A stretch of 64,000 nt of DNA from Anagrus nilaparvatae (GCA_022575985.1 JAKSXM010000272.1:27049501-27113500); one strand, 5' to 3'. Counted from the first letter of the stretch, positions 32,646-43,699 are shown. The notes: a model not told the origin generated them from the letters alone. A program made the numbers and translations.

Positions 32646-33987
32646 TAACAAAATACATATTTTATTTATTGGATATATAACAGTTGAATTATGTATAGGT
32701 ATATGACTGATTTCAATAAATATTATAGATAGTTTATCTGATAATTATGTATACATAATATTATAATAATCAAAACTTCTTTTAAATTAACAAAAATAAT
32801 TCGAGACCAGTAAAATAAAAATAAAATTGTTTATTTATATAGCAAACGCACATCATTGAAAAAAAATGTAGGTATAGGTATACAAAAAAAATATAAAAAA
32901 TAAAAATATAAAAAATAAAAAAAAAATTATTTACAACTATTTTAATAATTATAACTTAAGTATATTAATTTTCATTTTTATACAAAATAAACAAAATAAT
33001 ATTATCAACAACTTGAAAATAAAATACACTCGCTTTTTTATGATTATTTTTTATAAATTGCTAATATAATAAATAATTTACTGTATAAATAAGTTATTTA
33101 AATTAATTTAATTATCATTATTGAAATCGTGAACTTTGAGAACTCCTGTTTTAATACACTTGATATTTGTTAAAATTGATAAAAAAATCTTAAACTGATC
33201 GATTGCAATAACGTTTTTTTTTTTATTTTAATAAAAATTGAAGCACACGCAAATTTATTAATTTTTAGGTTTTAAGTTGATTTTGTTGCAAAAATAATAA
33301 GCAAAAATACTCGGACGATTATAATAAAGATATTTTTTTTTCATATCATATTTTGGGGATTATTTAAAATTTAAATATTTGATCAAATTAATAAATGGTA
33401 TAGCAATAAATTTTTGATTTTCTTTGTTATTTCTATACTTGCCTTGTCATCAAAATAAGCCATAATATCAATATTATGATTTCCAAAAACTAACAATAAA
33501 AAATGGATAAAAATAGGCATTTATATTTATTATTTATATAAATTATTTTCATATTTAAAAACTGTACTTCTATTCGACCAAATATTTAAATATTAATAGA
33601 AATGTAACACAAAAAAAAATGTAAAAAGTATATCCCCTACCTATTTAAAATATAAAGATTTATTATTATAATTTGTAGAAAATATTAATTTAGTTACAAC
33701 ATATATAAGAAAAAATAATTTTTTATGAATAATATATAGTTGTATATTAAAAATATATTTTGGATAATTTAAATGTAAAAAAAAATTATCTATTTTTAAT
33801 ATTCATTATTGTCTTTTGAATAGTTCATGCAACACTAGAGGAAAGTTTTAATATGTATATAAATATTTAGATTTTGATATTTATTTTTGTATAAAAAAAA
33901 TAAATGAGTACTACTTTATTTTCATTTACTATAATTCATCATCTGTGATATTAAGGTTCAAAAAACCAATCCATTCCTTCAAACTCA
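32646..33987. other. AT-rich spacer, no gene seen
   Basis: Long A/T runs and low-complexity stretches (near 32,885-32,930), without a credible reading frame, RNA or inverted-repeat element. Confidence 0.5.
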
Positions 33988-35625
33988 TCAGTCATGCACA
34001 TTAAAACCTTCAAATAATCTATTAATTCCTTCTAAAGCATCTGAGTCATCATCATCAGAATTATCTTCATCTGAGTAATCATCATCAGAATTATCTTCAT
34101 CCGAGTCATCATCATCAGAATTATCTTCATCTGAGTCATCATCATCAAAGCTAGAAGAATCTGAGGAAGTAAAATAATAATCTTCATACCAATCACTATC
34201 ATACTCCAAATTTAAATTGTAAGTACCCAAATTGATAGCCCATCTTATTTCATCTAAAATTTTTGTTGATAAATTTTGACATTCAAAAACTTCAAGCTGT
34301 AATAAACTTGATTCTTTTACTAATTTCTTTAACTGATCATTTGTTATGTTTGTTTCAGAAACGTTTAGATTAGTCAATTTGGGAACTTTTAGTAACCTCT
34401 TAAAACCAGTATCTGTAAAATGGCAACTAGTAATATCGATAATTTTTAAATCTTTACATTGGGTTAAGGCTAATAACACATTATCTATATTTTTTTGCCG
34501 TATTCTAATTCCAAAAGATTCCAGATTTTGTAATTGACCAAAAGCACTTTCTCCGTCTTCTGTTAATAAATAATCTGATACTTTAAATAGTTTTAAATCT
34601 TTTAAATTTTTACACATTGTTAAAAATTGTACAGTTTCATCACTAATAACTAAATTAGACCACTTGATTACTTGTAAATTTTTAAATTGAGGAAACGAAA
34701 AATGTTTCTGATTTTCAATTAAATCTATTTCTAATACTTCTAAGTTGTCTTTGGATAAACATTCGAAAAATGTTTCATAAACTTTTATTTTCTTTAATTT
34801 TAGTTTTCTTAATTTTTTTTGCTTTGAAAGCAGATCTGAAAGCTCATTTGTTTCATCAAACCCAGTAACTGTAATCCATTCAAATTCAATGATATCTTTG
34901 CAATTGCTCTGATTCAATGCATTAATTGCTTTTGACTCTAATTTTTTTTGCAAATCAATTGTTTCTTTATCAAGATCACAGAGAAGATCCTCTTCTTCAT
35001 CATCATAGTCAAATAAACGTATTTCCAGTATTTTCACATTATTTAATTTTGATAAAAAATCAAATAAATAGCTTAATGAGTCAAATCTACAGTAACAGAC
35101 AATAAATTCTTCAAGAGCATGTGGTTGGAGTTTCAGCAAACTTTTTCCATCTAATTTCAAATTTGATAATTTTAAAGTACCAAGATTAACATTATTTTTA
35201 AATATCAATTCAATATCATCTTCATTCAATGTTAAATCATTTACAGAGTCGTAATCAAAAAATTCAAGATGTATAATGCTCTTGCAGTTATTTTTTATTT
35301 CTTTTATTATTGATGCTGTGTAATCTTGAATAAGTTGTAAATCAATTTTCAAATAATTCAAATAATTCCCACAAGTTTTAATGTAATCAACAATATATAA
35401 AGGTAGTATTTTTGATTTTTGGGTAATTTCTTCAATCAATTCATCATTTATATCTAATTTTTTCACTAAGATACCAGCCCATCTTGTACACACAAAGGAA
35501 GCTTCCATTTTTTCTAAGGTAGTTAAGTATTTAAAAATTTCCATGAAACAGTCATCGTTTAAACAATTTATATGTATTTCATTAACAACGTGTGAAGTAT
35601 TTTCAGTTTTTTTATGCGTTGACAT
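33988..35625 (-). CDS. F-box/LRR protein with acidic repeat tail
   Basis: Encodes 545 residues from the ATG at 35,625 (MSTHKKTENTSHVVNEIHIN). The acceptor ATTATAG/GTTCAAAAATG is just upstream and a GTAAGT donor near 35,699 closes a short 5' UTR intron. The F-box is at about residues 18-58 (INCLNDDCFMEIFKYL, FVCTRWAGILVKKL), then LRRs to about 460 (LTNLNVSETNITNDQLKKLV). The last ~60 residues are an S/D/E-rich tail made by a 30-bp DNA repeat, ending ALEGINRLFEGFNVHD. Compared with the gene at 44,676-46,343, a 2-bp difference after the HD codons (CATGACTGATGAG against CATGACTCTGATGAG) ends the protein earlier; the 38.4 kb gene shares it. Presumed SCF substrate adaptor, target unknown. Confidence 0.86.
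   Translation of the reverse strand: MSTHKKTENTSHVVNEIHINCLNDDCFMEIFKYLTTLEKMEASFVCTRWAGILVKKLDINDELIEEITQKSKILPLYIVDYIKTCGNYLNYLKIDLQLIQDYTASIIKEIKNNCKSIIHLEFFDYDSVNDLTLNEDDIELIFKNNVNLGTLKLSNLKLDGKSLLKLQPHALEEFIVCYCRFDSLSYLFDFLSKLNNVKILEIRLFDYDDEEEDLLCDLDKETIDLQKKLESKAINALNQSNCKDIIEFEWITVTGFDETNELSDLLSKQKKLRKLKLKKIKVYETFFECLSKDNLEVLEIDLIENQKHFSFPQFKNLQVIKWSNLVISDETVQFLTMCKNLKDLKLFKVSDYLLTEDGESAFGQLQNLESFGIRIRQKNIDNVLLALTQCKDLKIIDITSCHFTDTGFKRLLKVPKLTNLNVSETNITNDQLKKLVKESSLLQLEVFECQNLSTKILDEIRWAINLGTYNLNLEYDSDWYEDYYFTSSDSSSFDDDDSDEDNSDDDDSDEDNSDDDYSDEDNSDDDDSDALEGINRLFEGFNVHD
34041..34147. repeat. 30-bp coding minisatellite, about 3.5 copies
   Basis: CTGAGTCATCATCATCAGAA plus TTATCTTCAT is repeated at 34,041, 34,071 and 34,101 with a partial fourth copy. 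On the - strand it encodes repeats of DSDEDNSDDD. One variant (GAGTAATC) changes D/S to Y. Unit number is likely to vary between alleles. Confidence 0.85.
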
Positions 35626-35860
35626 TTTTGAACCTATAATTAAACAAAAAACATAAATGTAATAGTTGAAAAGAAAATATAATTGTTAATAAACTTACCA
35701 TTTATAAAAATTAATGCTCGCTGTTTTTAGAACAAAAAAAAATATGAGGAATTTCAAAAAATAATCTAATATTTAAAAATTTTTATTATTATTTTTTTGA
35801 AACAAAAAATTGATAATTCTATATGGACAATAAAACGAAGGTTTCTTGCATATGAAAAAA

Positions 35861-35980
35861 TCCGGAGCACACGCGAGTTCAATAACAAAAACGAATAATA
35901 TAAACAATGAAATAATTGCAAATACTCTGTTGTTAATGCAGATATTTTTGTTACCATCTATCATTTGAATGTTTATTTCA
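35861..35980 (-). promoter_or_regulatory. Conserved F-box-family upstream block (full form)
   Basis: The + strand reads TCCGGAGCACACGCGAGTTC, then ACAATGAAATAATTGCAAAT, ACTCTGTTGTTAATGCAGAT, ATTTTTGTTACCATCTATCA and TTTGAATGTTTATTT. It is 160-280 bp upstream of the 5' splice donor. This is the uninterrupted version of the block that is split by insertions at the 38.4 kb gene. Confidence 0.55.
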
Positions 35981-36893
35981 CGAACAAGTAAATAATCCTG
36001 AATAAAATATTTAAATAACAATTTTTATCTTGTAAAATAAAGATGTAAAGATAAAATTTTATTATTTTAATCAATAATAATATTTATAGAAACCTATTTT
36101 AGTTTGCGTATTTTATAAATCCAAATTGTTGCAGTTTTTAAAATTTTCAAAATTTAAAAAAAAAATGAAAAAAAAAAATCAATAAAATATTATAGATATA
36201 ATAAGGTTTTTTATTTTTTTTATTTTAACTTTTACAAAATAAATGTGCTTTATTATAAATATTACAACAGATTTTTTATCGAAAAATTTTATCTAAATCT
36301 CGTTTAAATAATTATAATAACTATATATAAAGATTTATAATCGATTTATTATAATTATAAAAAATTTTTAATTTTATACTATTAAATGATAATACATTAT
36401 TTTGATCGATTCCTTCAGAAGCATCAGAACTATTTACATCGTGAAAGAATCCTAATCATAATCATTTTTATCATAAAATAATGTTCATCATAATTTATTC
36501 ATAATTTATTTAAATTAAGCTTATATATTCTTTAGCTGCAAAATATATGTCACACAGAGTTTTCTCAGATATATCATATAGAAATAAAAAATATTAAGTT
36601 TTATTAAGTTGTTCAGTTTTTGGAGACTAAAATTCTCAGATAAAAATTTTCACAAAAGGTATGGTTTTTTTATTTAAATTATAGGTTTTGACCTAATTTT
36701 ACCTATTACATTGGTAAACATTTAACCACAGATGTTTAAAATAATAAAAACGAAATTCTACTTATTTAGATTAAAATAAAAATATTCGTCTATACTTTTA
36801 TTAATTTTGTTTCTTTTAAACTAGATTTTTATCGATTAAAAAAAGATTTTTGCAAGAAATTGGGTGGGTATATGGGGGATAAAAAATTTATAC
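35981..36893. other. AT-rich spacer
   Basis: No gene. From about 36,680 (CCTAATTTTACCTATTACAT) the sequence matches about 44,250-44,400, showing that the 3' flanks of the genes at 38.4 kb and 44.7 kb are duplicated. Confidence 0.55.
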
Positions 36894-38054
36894 ATATGAG
36901 CAATTATTTTAAAAGTGCTACTTAATTTGAGCCTGGAATCGTAATTTTTTTTTTGAGGGCACATCGATATGACCCGTGTTTTCAGATAGTTTGAACCTTC
37001 AGAAAACCGAAAAAAATCGCGAACAAGAAATCGGCGATAGGTGCCAAAAAGATTTTTTCACTTTTATGTCAAAAACCGCGTTTTTCGTATCTGAGCTACC
37101 CCAAAATTTTAAAATAAATTTATAGGTTAATAAAATTTAAAAAAATAGATAAAAAAATCTGATTACCAGGGAAAAACGACTCCAGAAGAAAAAAAAACTT
37201 ATCTTTTTACGATGAAATTTAGCCAAGTTATCGCCAATTTAAGATTTTGCTCAAATTCGTCTTAAAAAAGATTGAAATTTTATAGAATTTATTGAAATAT
37301 ATTGAAAAAAGCCTGTTTCTGAACTTTAAACATGCATTACTCGCTTGATTTTCATCGTAAAATAATAATTTTTTTTTTTAAATCGATTAATTTTTTCCTG
37401 ACAATTCATTTCTTAAAGAAAAAAATCATTTTTATTAACAAAATTTTAATTTTTAAATCAAAAACTGTTTTAAGTAAATATTGCTACTTACAGTTTTCAA
37501 AATTTTTGACCTAAAAATTGAAATTTGGTCAATAAAAATGATTTTTTTCTTTAAGAAATGAATTGCTAGGAAAAAATTAATCGATTTAAAAAAAAAAATT
37601 ATTATTTTACGATGAAAATCAAGCGAGTAATGCATGTTTAAAGTTCAGAAACAGGCTTTTTTAAATAAAATTTCAATCTTTTTTTAGCCGAATTTGAGCA
37701 AAATCTTAAATTGACGATAACTTGGCTAAATTTCATCGTAAAAAGATAAGTTTTTTTTTCTTCTGGAGTGGTTTTTCCCTGGCAATCAGATTTTTTTATC
37801 TATTTTTTAAAATTTTATTTACCTAAAAAGTTATTTTAAAAATTTGGGGTAGCTCAGATACGAAAAACGCGTTTTTTGACATAAAAGTGAAAAAATCTTT
37901 TTGGCACCTATCGCCGATTTCTTGTTCACGATTTTTTTCGGTTTTCTGAAGGTTCAAACTATCTGAAAACACGGGTCATATCGATGTTCCCTCAAAAAAA
38001 AAATTACGATTCCAGGCTCAAATTAAGTAGCACTTTTAAAATAATTGCTCATAT
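36894..38054. mobile_element. 1.16 kb near-perfect palindromic (hairpin) element
   Basis: ATATGAGCAATTATTTTAAA at the left mirrors the right end. The arms, about 570 bp each, contain GATATGACCCGTGTTTTCAG, GGCGATAGGTGCCAAAAAGA and their complements. The centre is near 37,480. The homologous 3' flank of the 44.7 kb gene lacks it, so it is an insertion; ATAT may be the duplication, but the site is itself AT-symmetric. Two 60-codon frames on opposite strands are mirror images of each other and not genes. Confidence 0.82.
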
Positions 38055-38257
38055 AGTATATATTAATTTTTATTTATAACAAAGTAGATGTATTAAAAAC
38101 AAAATAAATAGAAAGAAGAAAACTATATTTATCTTTTTATTTTTTATGTACATATCAGTAATTTAAAATGCTATACTTTATTTTCATTTACTATGATTCA
38201 CCGTCTGTGATATTCTGGCTATACCCTTCAAACAACCTATCGATTCCTTCAAACTCA

Positions 38258-38404
38258 TCAGTCATGCACATTAAAACCTTCAAATAATCTATTAATTCCT
38301 TCTAAAGCATCAGAGTTACCTTCATCAGAATTATCATCATCTGAGTCATCATCATCAAAGCTAGAAGAATCGAAGGAATAATTTGAGGCAGTAAAATAAT
38401 AATC
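38258..38404 (-). pseudogene. Acidic tail cut off by a nonsense codon
   Basis: In frame with the gene above, 48 sense codons rich in D and S and ending ALEGINRLFEGFNVHD, then TGA. They align with the tail of the 33,988-35,625 gene, including the earlier stop caused by the shared 2-bp deletion. Confidence 0.75.
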
Positions 38405-39802
38405 TTAATAGTCGTCCCAAACATCATACTCCAATTTTAAATTGTAAGTACCCAAATTGATAGCCCATCTTATTTCCCTTAAAACTTCTGATGATAAATA
38501 TTTGCAATCAAAAACTTCAAGCTGTAATAAATTTGATTCTTTTACTAATTTCTCTACCTGATCATTTTTTATGTTTGTTTCAGAAATGTTTAGATTAGTC
38601 AATTTGGGAACTTTTAGTAAACTCTTCAAACCAGTATCTGTAAAATGGCAACCAGTAATATCGATAATTTTTAAATCTTTACATTGGCTTAACGCTAATA
38701 ATATATTATCTATATTATTTTCCCATAGAGTTATAATCCCTAGAGATTCCAGATTTTGTAATTGGCCAAAAGCGCTTTCTCCGTCTTCTGTTAATAAATA
38801 ATCTGATACTTTGAATAATTTTAATTCTTTTAAATTTTTACACAGTGTAAAAAATTGTACAATTTCATCACTAATAACTAAATTAGACCACTTAATTACT
38901 TGTAAATTTTTAAATTGAGGGAACGAAAAATGTACCTGATTTTCAATTAAATCTATTTCTAATACTTCTAAATTGTCTTTGGGTAAACATTCGAAAAATT
39001 TTTCACCAACTTTTAGATTTTGCTTTAAACTTAGTTCTTTTAGTTTTTTTTGCTTTGAAAGCAGATCTACGAGCTCATTTGTTTCATCAAATCCAGACAT
39101 TGAAAACCAACTAAATTTAATTATACTCTCACAATTGCTCTTATTTAATCCATTAATTGCTTCGGACTCTAATTTTTTTTGCATATCAATTGTTTCTTTA
39201 TCAGGATTATAGATACACTCCTCATCTCCAGCATCATAGGCAAATAAACTTATTTCCAATATTCTCACATTATTTAATCTTGATAAAAAATCAATTAAAT
39301 AGCTTATTGAATCAAATTTACAGTAACATACAACAAATTCTTCAAGAATATGCGGCTGGAGTTTCAGCAAACTCTTTCCATCTAATCTCAAATATGATAA
39401 CTTTAAAGTAACAAGATTAACATTATTTTTAAATATCAATTCAATATCATCTTCAATTAATGTAAAATCATTTACATTTCCATCTCCATCGACGTCATCA
39501 AGAAATTCAAGATACATAATGTTTTTGCAGTTATTTGCTATTTCTTTTATTATTGATTCTGTGTAATCTTGAGTACGATGTAAATCAATTTTCAAATAAT
39601 TCAAATAATTCCCACAAGTTTTAATGTAATCAACAATGTAAGGTAGGTTAATTGTTGCAATCAATTCATAATTTATATCTAATCTTTTCACTAAGATACC
39701 AGCCCATCTTGTACACACAAGGGAAGCTTCTATTTTTTCTACTGTGGTTAAATATTTAAAAATTTCCATGAAACAATCATTGTTTAAACAATTGATATGC
39801 AT
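38405..39802 (-). CDS. F-box/LRR gene with lost start and shortened tail
   Basis: The 465-residue frame opens at an internal Met (MHINCLNNDCFMEIFKYL), directly at the F-box. The family start is destroyed: AAAAATGTCAAC has become AAAAATATCAAC at 39,849-39,851, and one extra A before ATGAAATG shifts the frame. Seven residues are missing after the F-box (NYELIATINLPYIVDY against NDELIEEITQKSKILPLYIV). At the 3' end a TAA (38,405) after LEYDVWDDY interrupts the acidic tail; the frame then continues open for 48 codons (DYYFTASNYSFDSSSFDDDD to FNVHD) to 38,258. LRRs are intact. It may be an N- and C-truncated but functional F-box protein, or an early pseudogene. Confidence 0.72.
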   Translation of the reverse strand: MHINCLNNDCFMEIFKYLTTVEKIEASLVCTRWAGILVKRLDINYELIATINLPYIVDYIKTCGNYLNYLKIDLHRTQDYTESIIKEIANNCKNIMYLEFLDDVDGDGNVNDFTLIEDDIELIFKNNVNLVTLKLSYLRLDGKSLLKLQPHILEEFVVCYCKFDSISYLIDFLSRLNNVRILEISLFAYDAGDEECIYNPDKETIDMQKKLESEAINGLNKSNCESIIKFSWFSMSGFDETNELVDLLSKQKKLKELSLKQNLKVGEKFFECLPKDNLEVLEIDLIENQVHFSFPQFKNLQVIKWSNLVISDEIVQFFTLCKNLKELKLFKVSDYLLTEDGESAFGQLQNLESLGIITLWENNIDNILLALSQCKDLKIIDITGCHFTDTGLKSLLKVPKLTNLNISETNIKNDQVEKLVKESNLLQLEVFDCKYLSSEVLREIRWAINLGTYNLKLEYDVWDDY

Positions 39803-40134
39803 TTCATTTAATAATTTGTGAAGTCTTTTCAGTTTCTTGATGTGTTGATATTTTTGAACCTAATTACACAAAAATTATATATGTAATAGTTGAAAAGAAA
39901 ATAATTTGTTCAAACACTTGTCATCTTACAAAAATTTTAGCATATATTGTAATAAACTTACCATTTATAAAAATTAATATTCGCAAAAAAATACTTGATA
40001 ATAAATAGTACTATAAAATACTCGAATTTCAAAAAATGATCTAATATTTAAAAATGTTTATTATTGTTTACAACGAATATTTGATAAGTCTATAGACAAT
40101 AAAACGATTAACAAGCTTATCTTGCATATATGAG

Positions 40135-40158
40135 AAATTCCGGAGCACACGCGGAGTT
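40135..40158 (-). promoter_or_regulatory. Proximal half of the upstream block, separated
   Basis: AATTCCGGAGCACACGCG matches 35,859-35,876, but the distal half (ACTCTGTTGTTAA...GTTACCAT) is now at 43,400-43,455, 3.2 kb away, because several elements lie between. Confidence 0.5.
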
Positions 40159-40159
40159 T

Positions 40160-40455
40160 AAAAGTATACTTTTACTTCTTTCTTTCTTTCTTTCTTTCCT
40201 TTACTGGCTATGTCGGTATATAACCAAACTTTTTGCCATTACCAATGTTATGCCCTTTAACTGTCGGGCCGACATTACCAATGTATACTATAGTCCAATG
40301 TATAAGTGTAGTGTCAGTGTAGGTGTATGTGACGTGTCTGAGTGTCAGTGTAATTGTGTAAGCGTTGTAACCTATGGTCCAGGAGGTACGCGGCTTCTCC
40401 CAAACCCCAGCCGGCTTTAAGTGCCCTGGAAGCACTCGGACTGCGTTATCTACAT
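40160..40455. other. GC-richer insert, possible retroelement 3' fragment
   Basis: After a (TTTC)n run it has higher G+C than its surroundings (CCTATGGTCCAGGAGGTACG, CTTCTCCCAAACCCCAGCCG), a feature of non-LTR retrotransposon tails. A 96-codon frame at 40,130-40,420 runs from host sequence into this insert and shows no domain I recognise, so it is not called a gene. Confidence 0.35.
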
Positions 40456-42273
40456 AATGCCGGGTTTTATCCCTTAATTTATACGAAAGGGTCTACGGGC
40501 CACCATCTCGCGGCATAGTTGCGAATGATTTTTGAATCAAAAACTCGCATCAGCATTGATGCTGAGGCAAAAAAAAACCAACCTAACCCGAAAAAAATAA
40601 AAATAAACAAAAAAAATTTACTTTAATAACTAATCTAAAAGTATTTTTTAAATTATTAAATTATTAATAAAAAAGATATAATTAAAAAAATATTTACATA
40701 ATAAATTAATAAAAAGAACCTTATGAAAAAAGTGATTATTAAATGCATATTATGTAAAAAAGAAATGATAACTACATAATTGTATTTAGAAAAATAAAAT
40801 GTGTGGTGTATGTTTTAGAATTCCTTCTATATAAATGCTTAAAGTTTATTAACTTATGTGTATATTAAAAAATAAGGAAATTAATTTTATTAAAATAAAA
40901 AATATATTACCAGTGTGCTTTGTAATTTCCCAAAAATGACAGAAAAACCTGAGATTGATAAATACATTGGATAAAAGCCAAGGTTGCACATCAGTATGTT
41001 CTTATTAATTATATAATTTTCAATAAAAAGTTTTTGAAAATCACTTAGCACATAAAGTTGTTTGATTTTCATCTGATAGCCTGTCTACGCATATTGAATG
41101 ATGATGTTTTGCATATTTAGTGTGCGATAAACTAAATGCACACATAAAAATATGAATTTTTCTTTAATAAACTGCTATTTTACCATCATAATCACTCTTC
41201 TTTGAATATTTTCATAATCTTTGTTTTACTTAAGCCAGCTCCATTTCATGTTCATACATCAGCAGGCTTGAACCACTTGGCGCTACTTATTTTACTTCTA
41301 ACGGATTAAGAAACTAAAAGAAGAAGCTAAACTTTCAATTAAGGAATAATATAAGAATATTCGATTAGGCTAATCTGTAGATTACTCCATTCTGAAAATA
41401 TTAGCTCGTTAAGAAATAAAAAATTATTGAACTTTAGAAATGAAATAAGTAGCGCCAAGTGGTTCAAGCCTGCTGATGTATGAACATGAAATGGAGCTGG
41501 CTTAAGTAAAACAAAGATTATGAAAATATTCAAAGAAGAGTGATTATGATGGTAAAATAGCAGTTTATTAAAGAAAAATTCATATTTTTATGTGTGCATT
41601 TAGTTTATCGCACACTAAATATGCAAAACATCATCATTCAATATGCGTAGACAGGCTATCAGATGAAAATCAAACAACTTTATGTGCTAAGTGATTTTCA
41701 AAAACTTTTTATTGAAAATTATATAATTAATAAGAACATACTGATGTGCAACCTTGGCTTTTATCCAATGTATTTATCAATCTCAGGTTTTTCTGTCATT
41801 TTTGGGAAATTACAAAGCACACTGGTAATATCTCGTATTTTTTATTTTAATAAAATTAATTTCCTTATTTTTTAATATACACATAAGTTAATAAACTTTA
41901 AGCATTTATATAGAAGGAATTCTAAAACATACACCACACATTTTATTTTTCTAAATACAATTATGTAGTTATCATTTCTTTTTTACATAATATGCATTTA
42001 ATAATCACTTTTTTCATAAGGTTCTTTTTATTAATTTATTATGTAAATATTTTTTTAATTATATCTTTTTTATTAATAATTTAATAATTTAAAAAATACT
42101 TTTAGATTAGTTATTAAAGTAAATTTTTTTTGTTTATTTTTATTTTTTTCGGGTTAGGTTGGTTTTTTTTTGCCTCAGCATCAATGCTGATGCGAGTTTT
42201 TGATTCAAAAATCATTCGCAACTATGCCGCGAGATGGTGGCCCGTAGACCCTTTCGTAAATTTAACATTATGC
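40454..42273. mobile_element. 1.8 kb palindrome, ~830-bp arms and ~150-bp loop
   Basis: The left arm 40,454-41,292 and right arm 41,444-42,273 are inverted copies (GGGTCTACGGGCCACCATCT; GCATCAGCATTGATGCTGAG; CTTGGCGCTACTTATTT and complements). Because of this, a 60-70 codon frame (MKIKQLYVLSDFQKLF) appears once on each strand. I could not assign it to a family. The arms are almost identical over most of their length. Target duplication not determined. Confidence 0.82.
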
Positions 42274-42283
42274 GGATGCCTCC

Positions 42284-42587
42284 GCAATTCTTGTTTTCCG
42301 TTTTCTAGTATACTCGAGTATTCTATAGTTTTCTGTCATTCCAACTCCATTTAAATAACATTACGTCGGTATGACAGGAAACCTCAAAATACTAGAAAAC
42401 GGAAAGCAAGAATTCCGCTCCAGTCCTTACCTGAAATAGGGAATTCTTGCGGAATCCTTAGCGGAATTCTTGCTTTTCGTTTTCTAGTATTTTGAGGTTT
42501 CCTGTCATACCGACGTAATGTTATTTAAATGGAGTTGGTATGACAGAAAACTATAGAATACTATATAAAACGGAAAACAAGAATTAC
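42284..42587. repeat. ~300-bp hairpin repeat
   Basis: CAATTCTTGTTTTCCGTTTT and ACTAGAAAACGGAAAGCAAG-type blocks occur in both orientations; inner blocks TATGACAGGAAACCTCAAAA and GACGTAATGTTATTTAAATG pair across a centre near 42,435. It lies directly between two other elements. Confidence 0.7.
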
Positions 42588-42594
42588 CCCCCAG

Positions 42595-42896
42595 GGGCTG
42601 GATGCTAAAGTCATTGTATGGTCTATAGCAGGTGTATGCAAATTAAGTATAGTCCTATACATACTTGTTCAACTATCTGTGTAGAAAAATATAGATCATA
42701 TTGAAGTTGTATAGCATATGTACACAGAATGCAATACAGATACCATTTGCATTGGCTTATGTCATATACGCGTTTTTTATGTTTCGTATAGAAATAACAT
42801 AGGTTAAGTTTATAGGGCATTAATAATATTATAAAAATTAAGTATTCGGTTATACGTTTAAGCTATAGACTATACAACGACTTTAGCATCCAGCCC
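42595..42896. mobile_element. 302-bp MITE, TIR GGGCTGGATGCTAAAGTC
   Basis: Perfect 18-bp terminal inverted repeats flanked by CAG at 42,592-42,594 and 42,897-42,899. A 3-bp duplication is compatible with PIF/Harbinger-type or CACTA-type elements, but superfamily is not decided. No coding capacity. Confidence 0.7.
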
Positions 42897-42935
42897 CAGC
42901 GAGCTACGATGCCGACAAAAACAAGTAAAACAATG

Positions 42936-43381
42936 GGTGTTTTCCGAAATGTCCTCCTTGAAACATTTTAGGTTGGTAGAAAGCCGGTATTGCAGAAAAC
43001 GACAGTTATTTTTTGTGTTCCGAATCTCACTCATCTGGTAAATCGCGACGACCGTTCGGGTTGATGTTTTTTGAACATGGAAATATTTAAATAAAATTAA
43101 ATTAATAAAATTAATAATAATTAAAGCGCGAATAACAAAAGATTAGAGCAATACTTAGCATTTTAGAACGAAAAACGATCCTTTCTTATTCGCGCTTTAA
43201 TTATTATTAATTTTATTTAAATATTTCCATGTTCAAAAAACACCAAAAAACATCAAGCCGAACGGTCGTCGCGATTTACCAGATGAGTGAGATTCGGAAC
43301 ACAAAAAAAAACTGTCGTTTTCTGCAATACCGGCTTTCTACCAACCTAAAATGTTTCAAGGAGGACATTTCGGAAAACACC
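42936..43381. mobile_element. 446-bp hairpin element with CAATG target duplication
   Basis: Left end GGTGTTTTCCGAAATGTCCT is complementary to the right end; arms of about 200 bp include CGCGACGACCGTTCGG and AAAGCGCGAATAA. CAATG flanks both sides. The equivalent promoter region of the 33,988-35,625 gene has AACAATGAAATAATT uninterrupted, which supports insertion. Confidence 0.8.
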
Positions 43382-43460
43382 CAATGAAATAATTGTAAAT
43401 ACTCTGTTGTTAAAACAGATATTTTTGTTACCATTTATCATTTGGAGGTTTATTTGAATT
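43382..43460 (-). promoter_or_regulatory. Distal half of the upstream block, displaced
   Basis: CAATGAAATAATTGTAAATA, CTCTGTTGTTAAAACAGATA and TTTTTGTTACCATTTATCAT match 35,909-35,965. The adjoining proximal half is at 40,135. Confidence 0.5.
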
Positions 43461-43699
43461 ACATGAATAATACACGAACAAATAAATAATCTGACTAAAA
43501 TATTTAAAACGTAATTTTTAACAGTGATAAAAAGGCTAAAAAAATATATTTATATGCCAATTTTTAGCCCGGAGGTCTCTTTTTTAGTTATAAGCACCTT
43601 TGTTTCTCAATTAATGAAAACTATTTGGGTTGTAAATTTTCACCATTTTATGTATCATATCACAGAAATAAAGTGGCACCAAATGTTTTAATATTAGAA

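Noticed and set aside
40577..40590. CCAACCTAACCC as insect telomere (TTAGG) repeat
   Set aside because: A single imperfect unit, present as part of the palindrome arms.
40890..41875. Mirror-image frames MKIKQLYVLSDFQKLF... as a gene (for example a receptor fragment)
   Set aside because: They are the two arms of one palindrome, with no family match I can defend.
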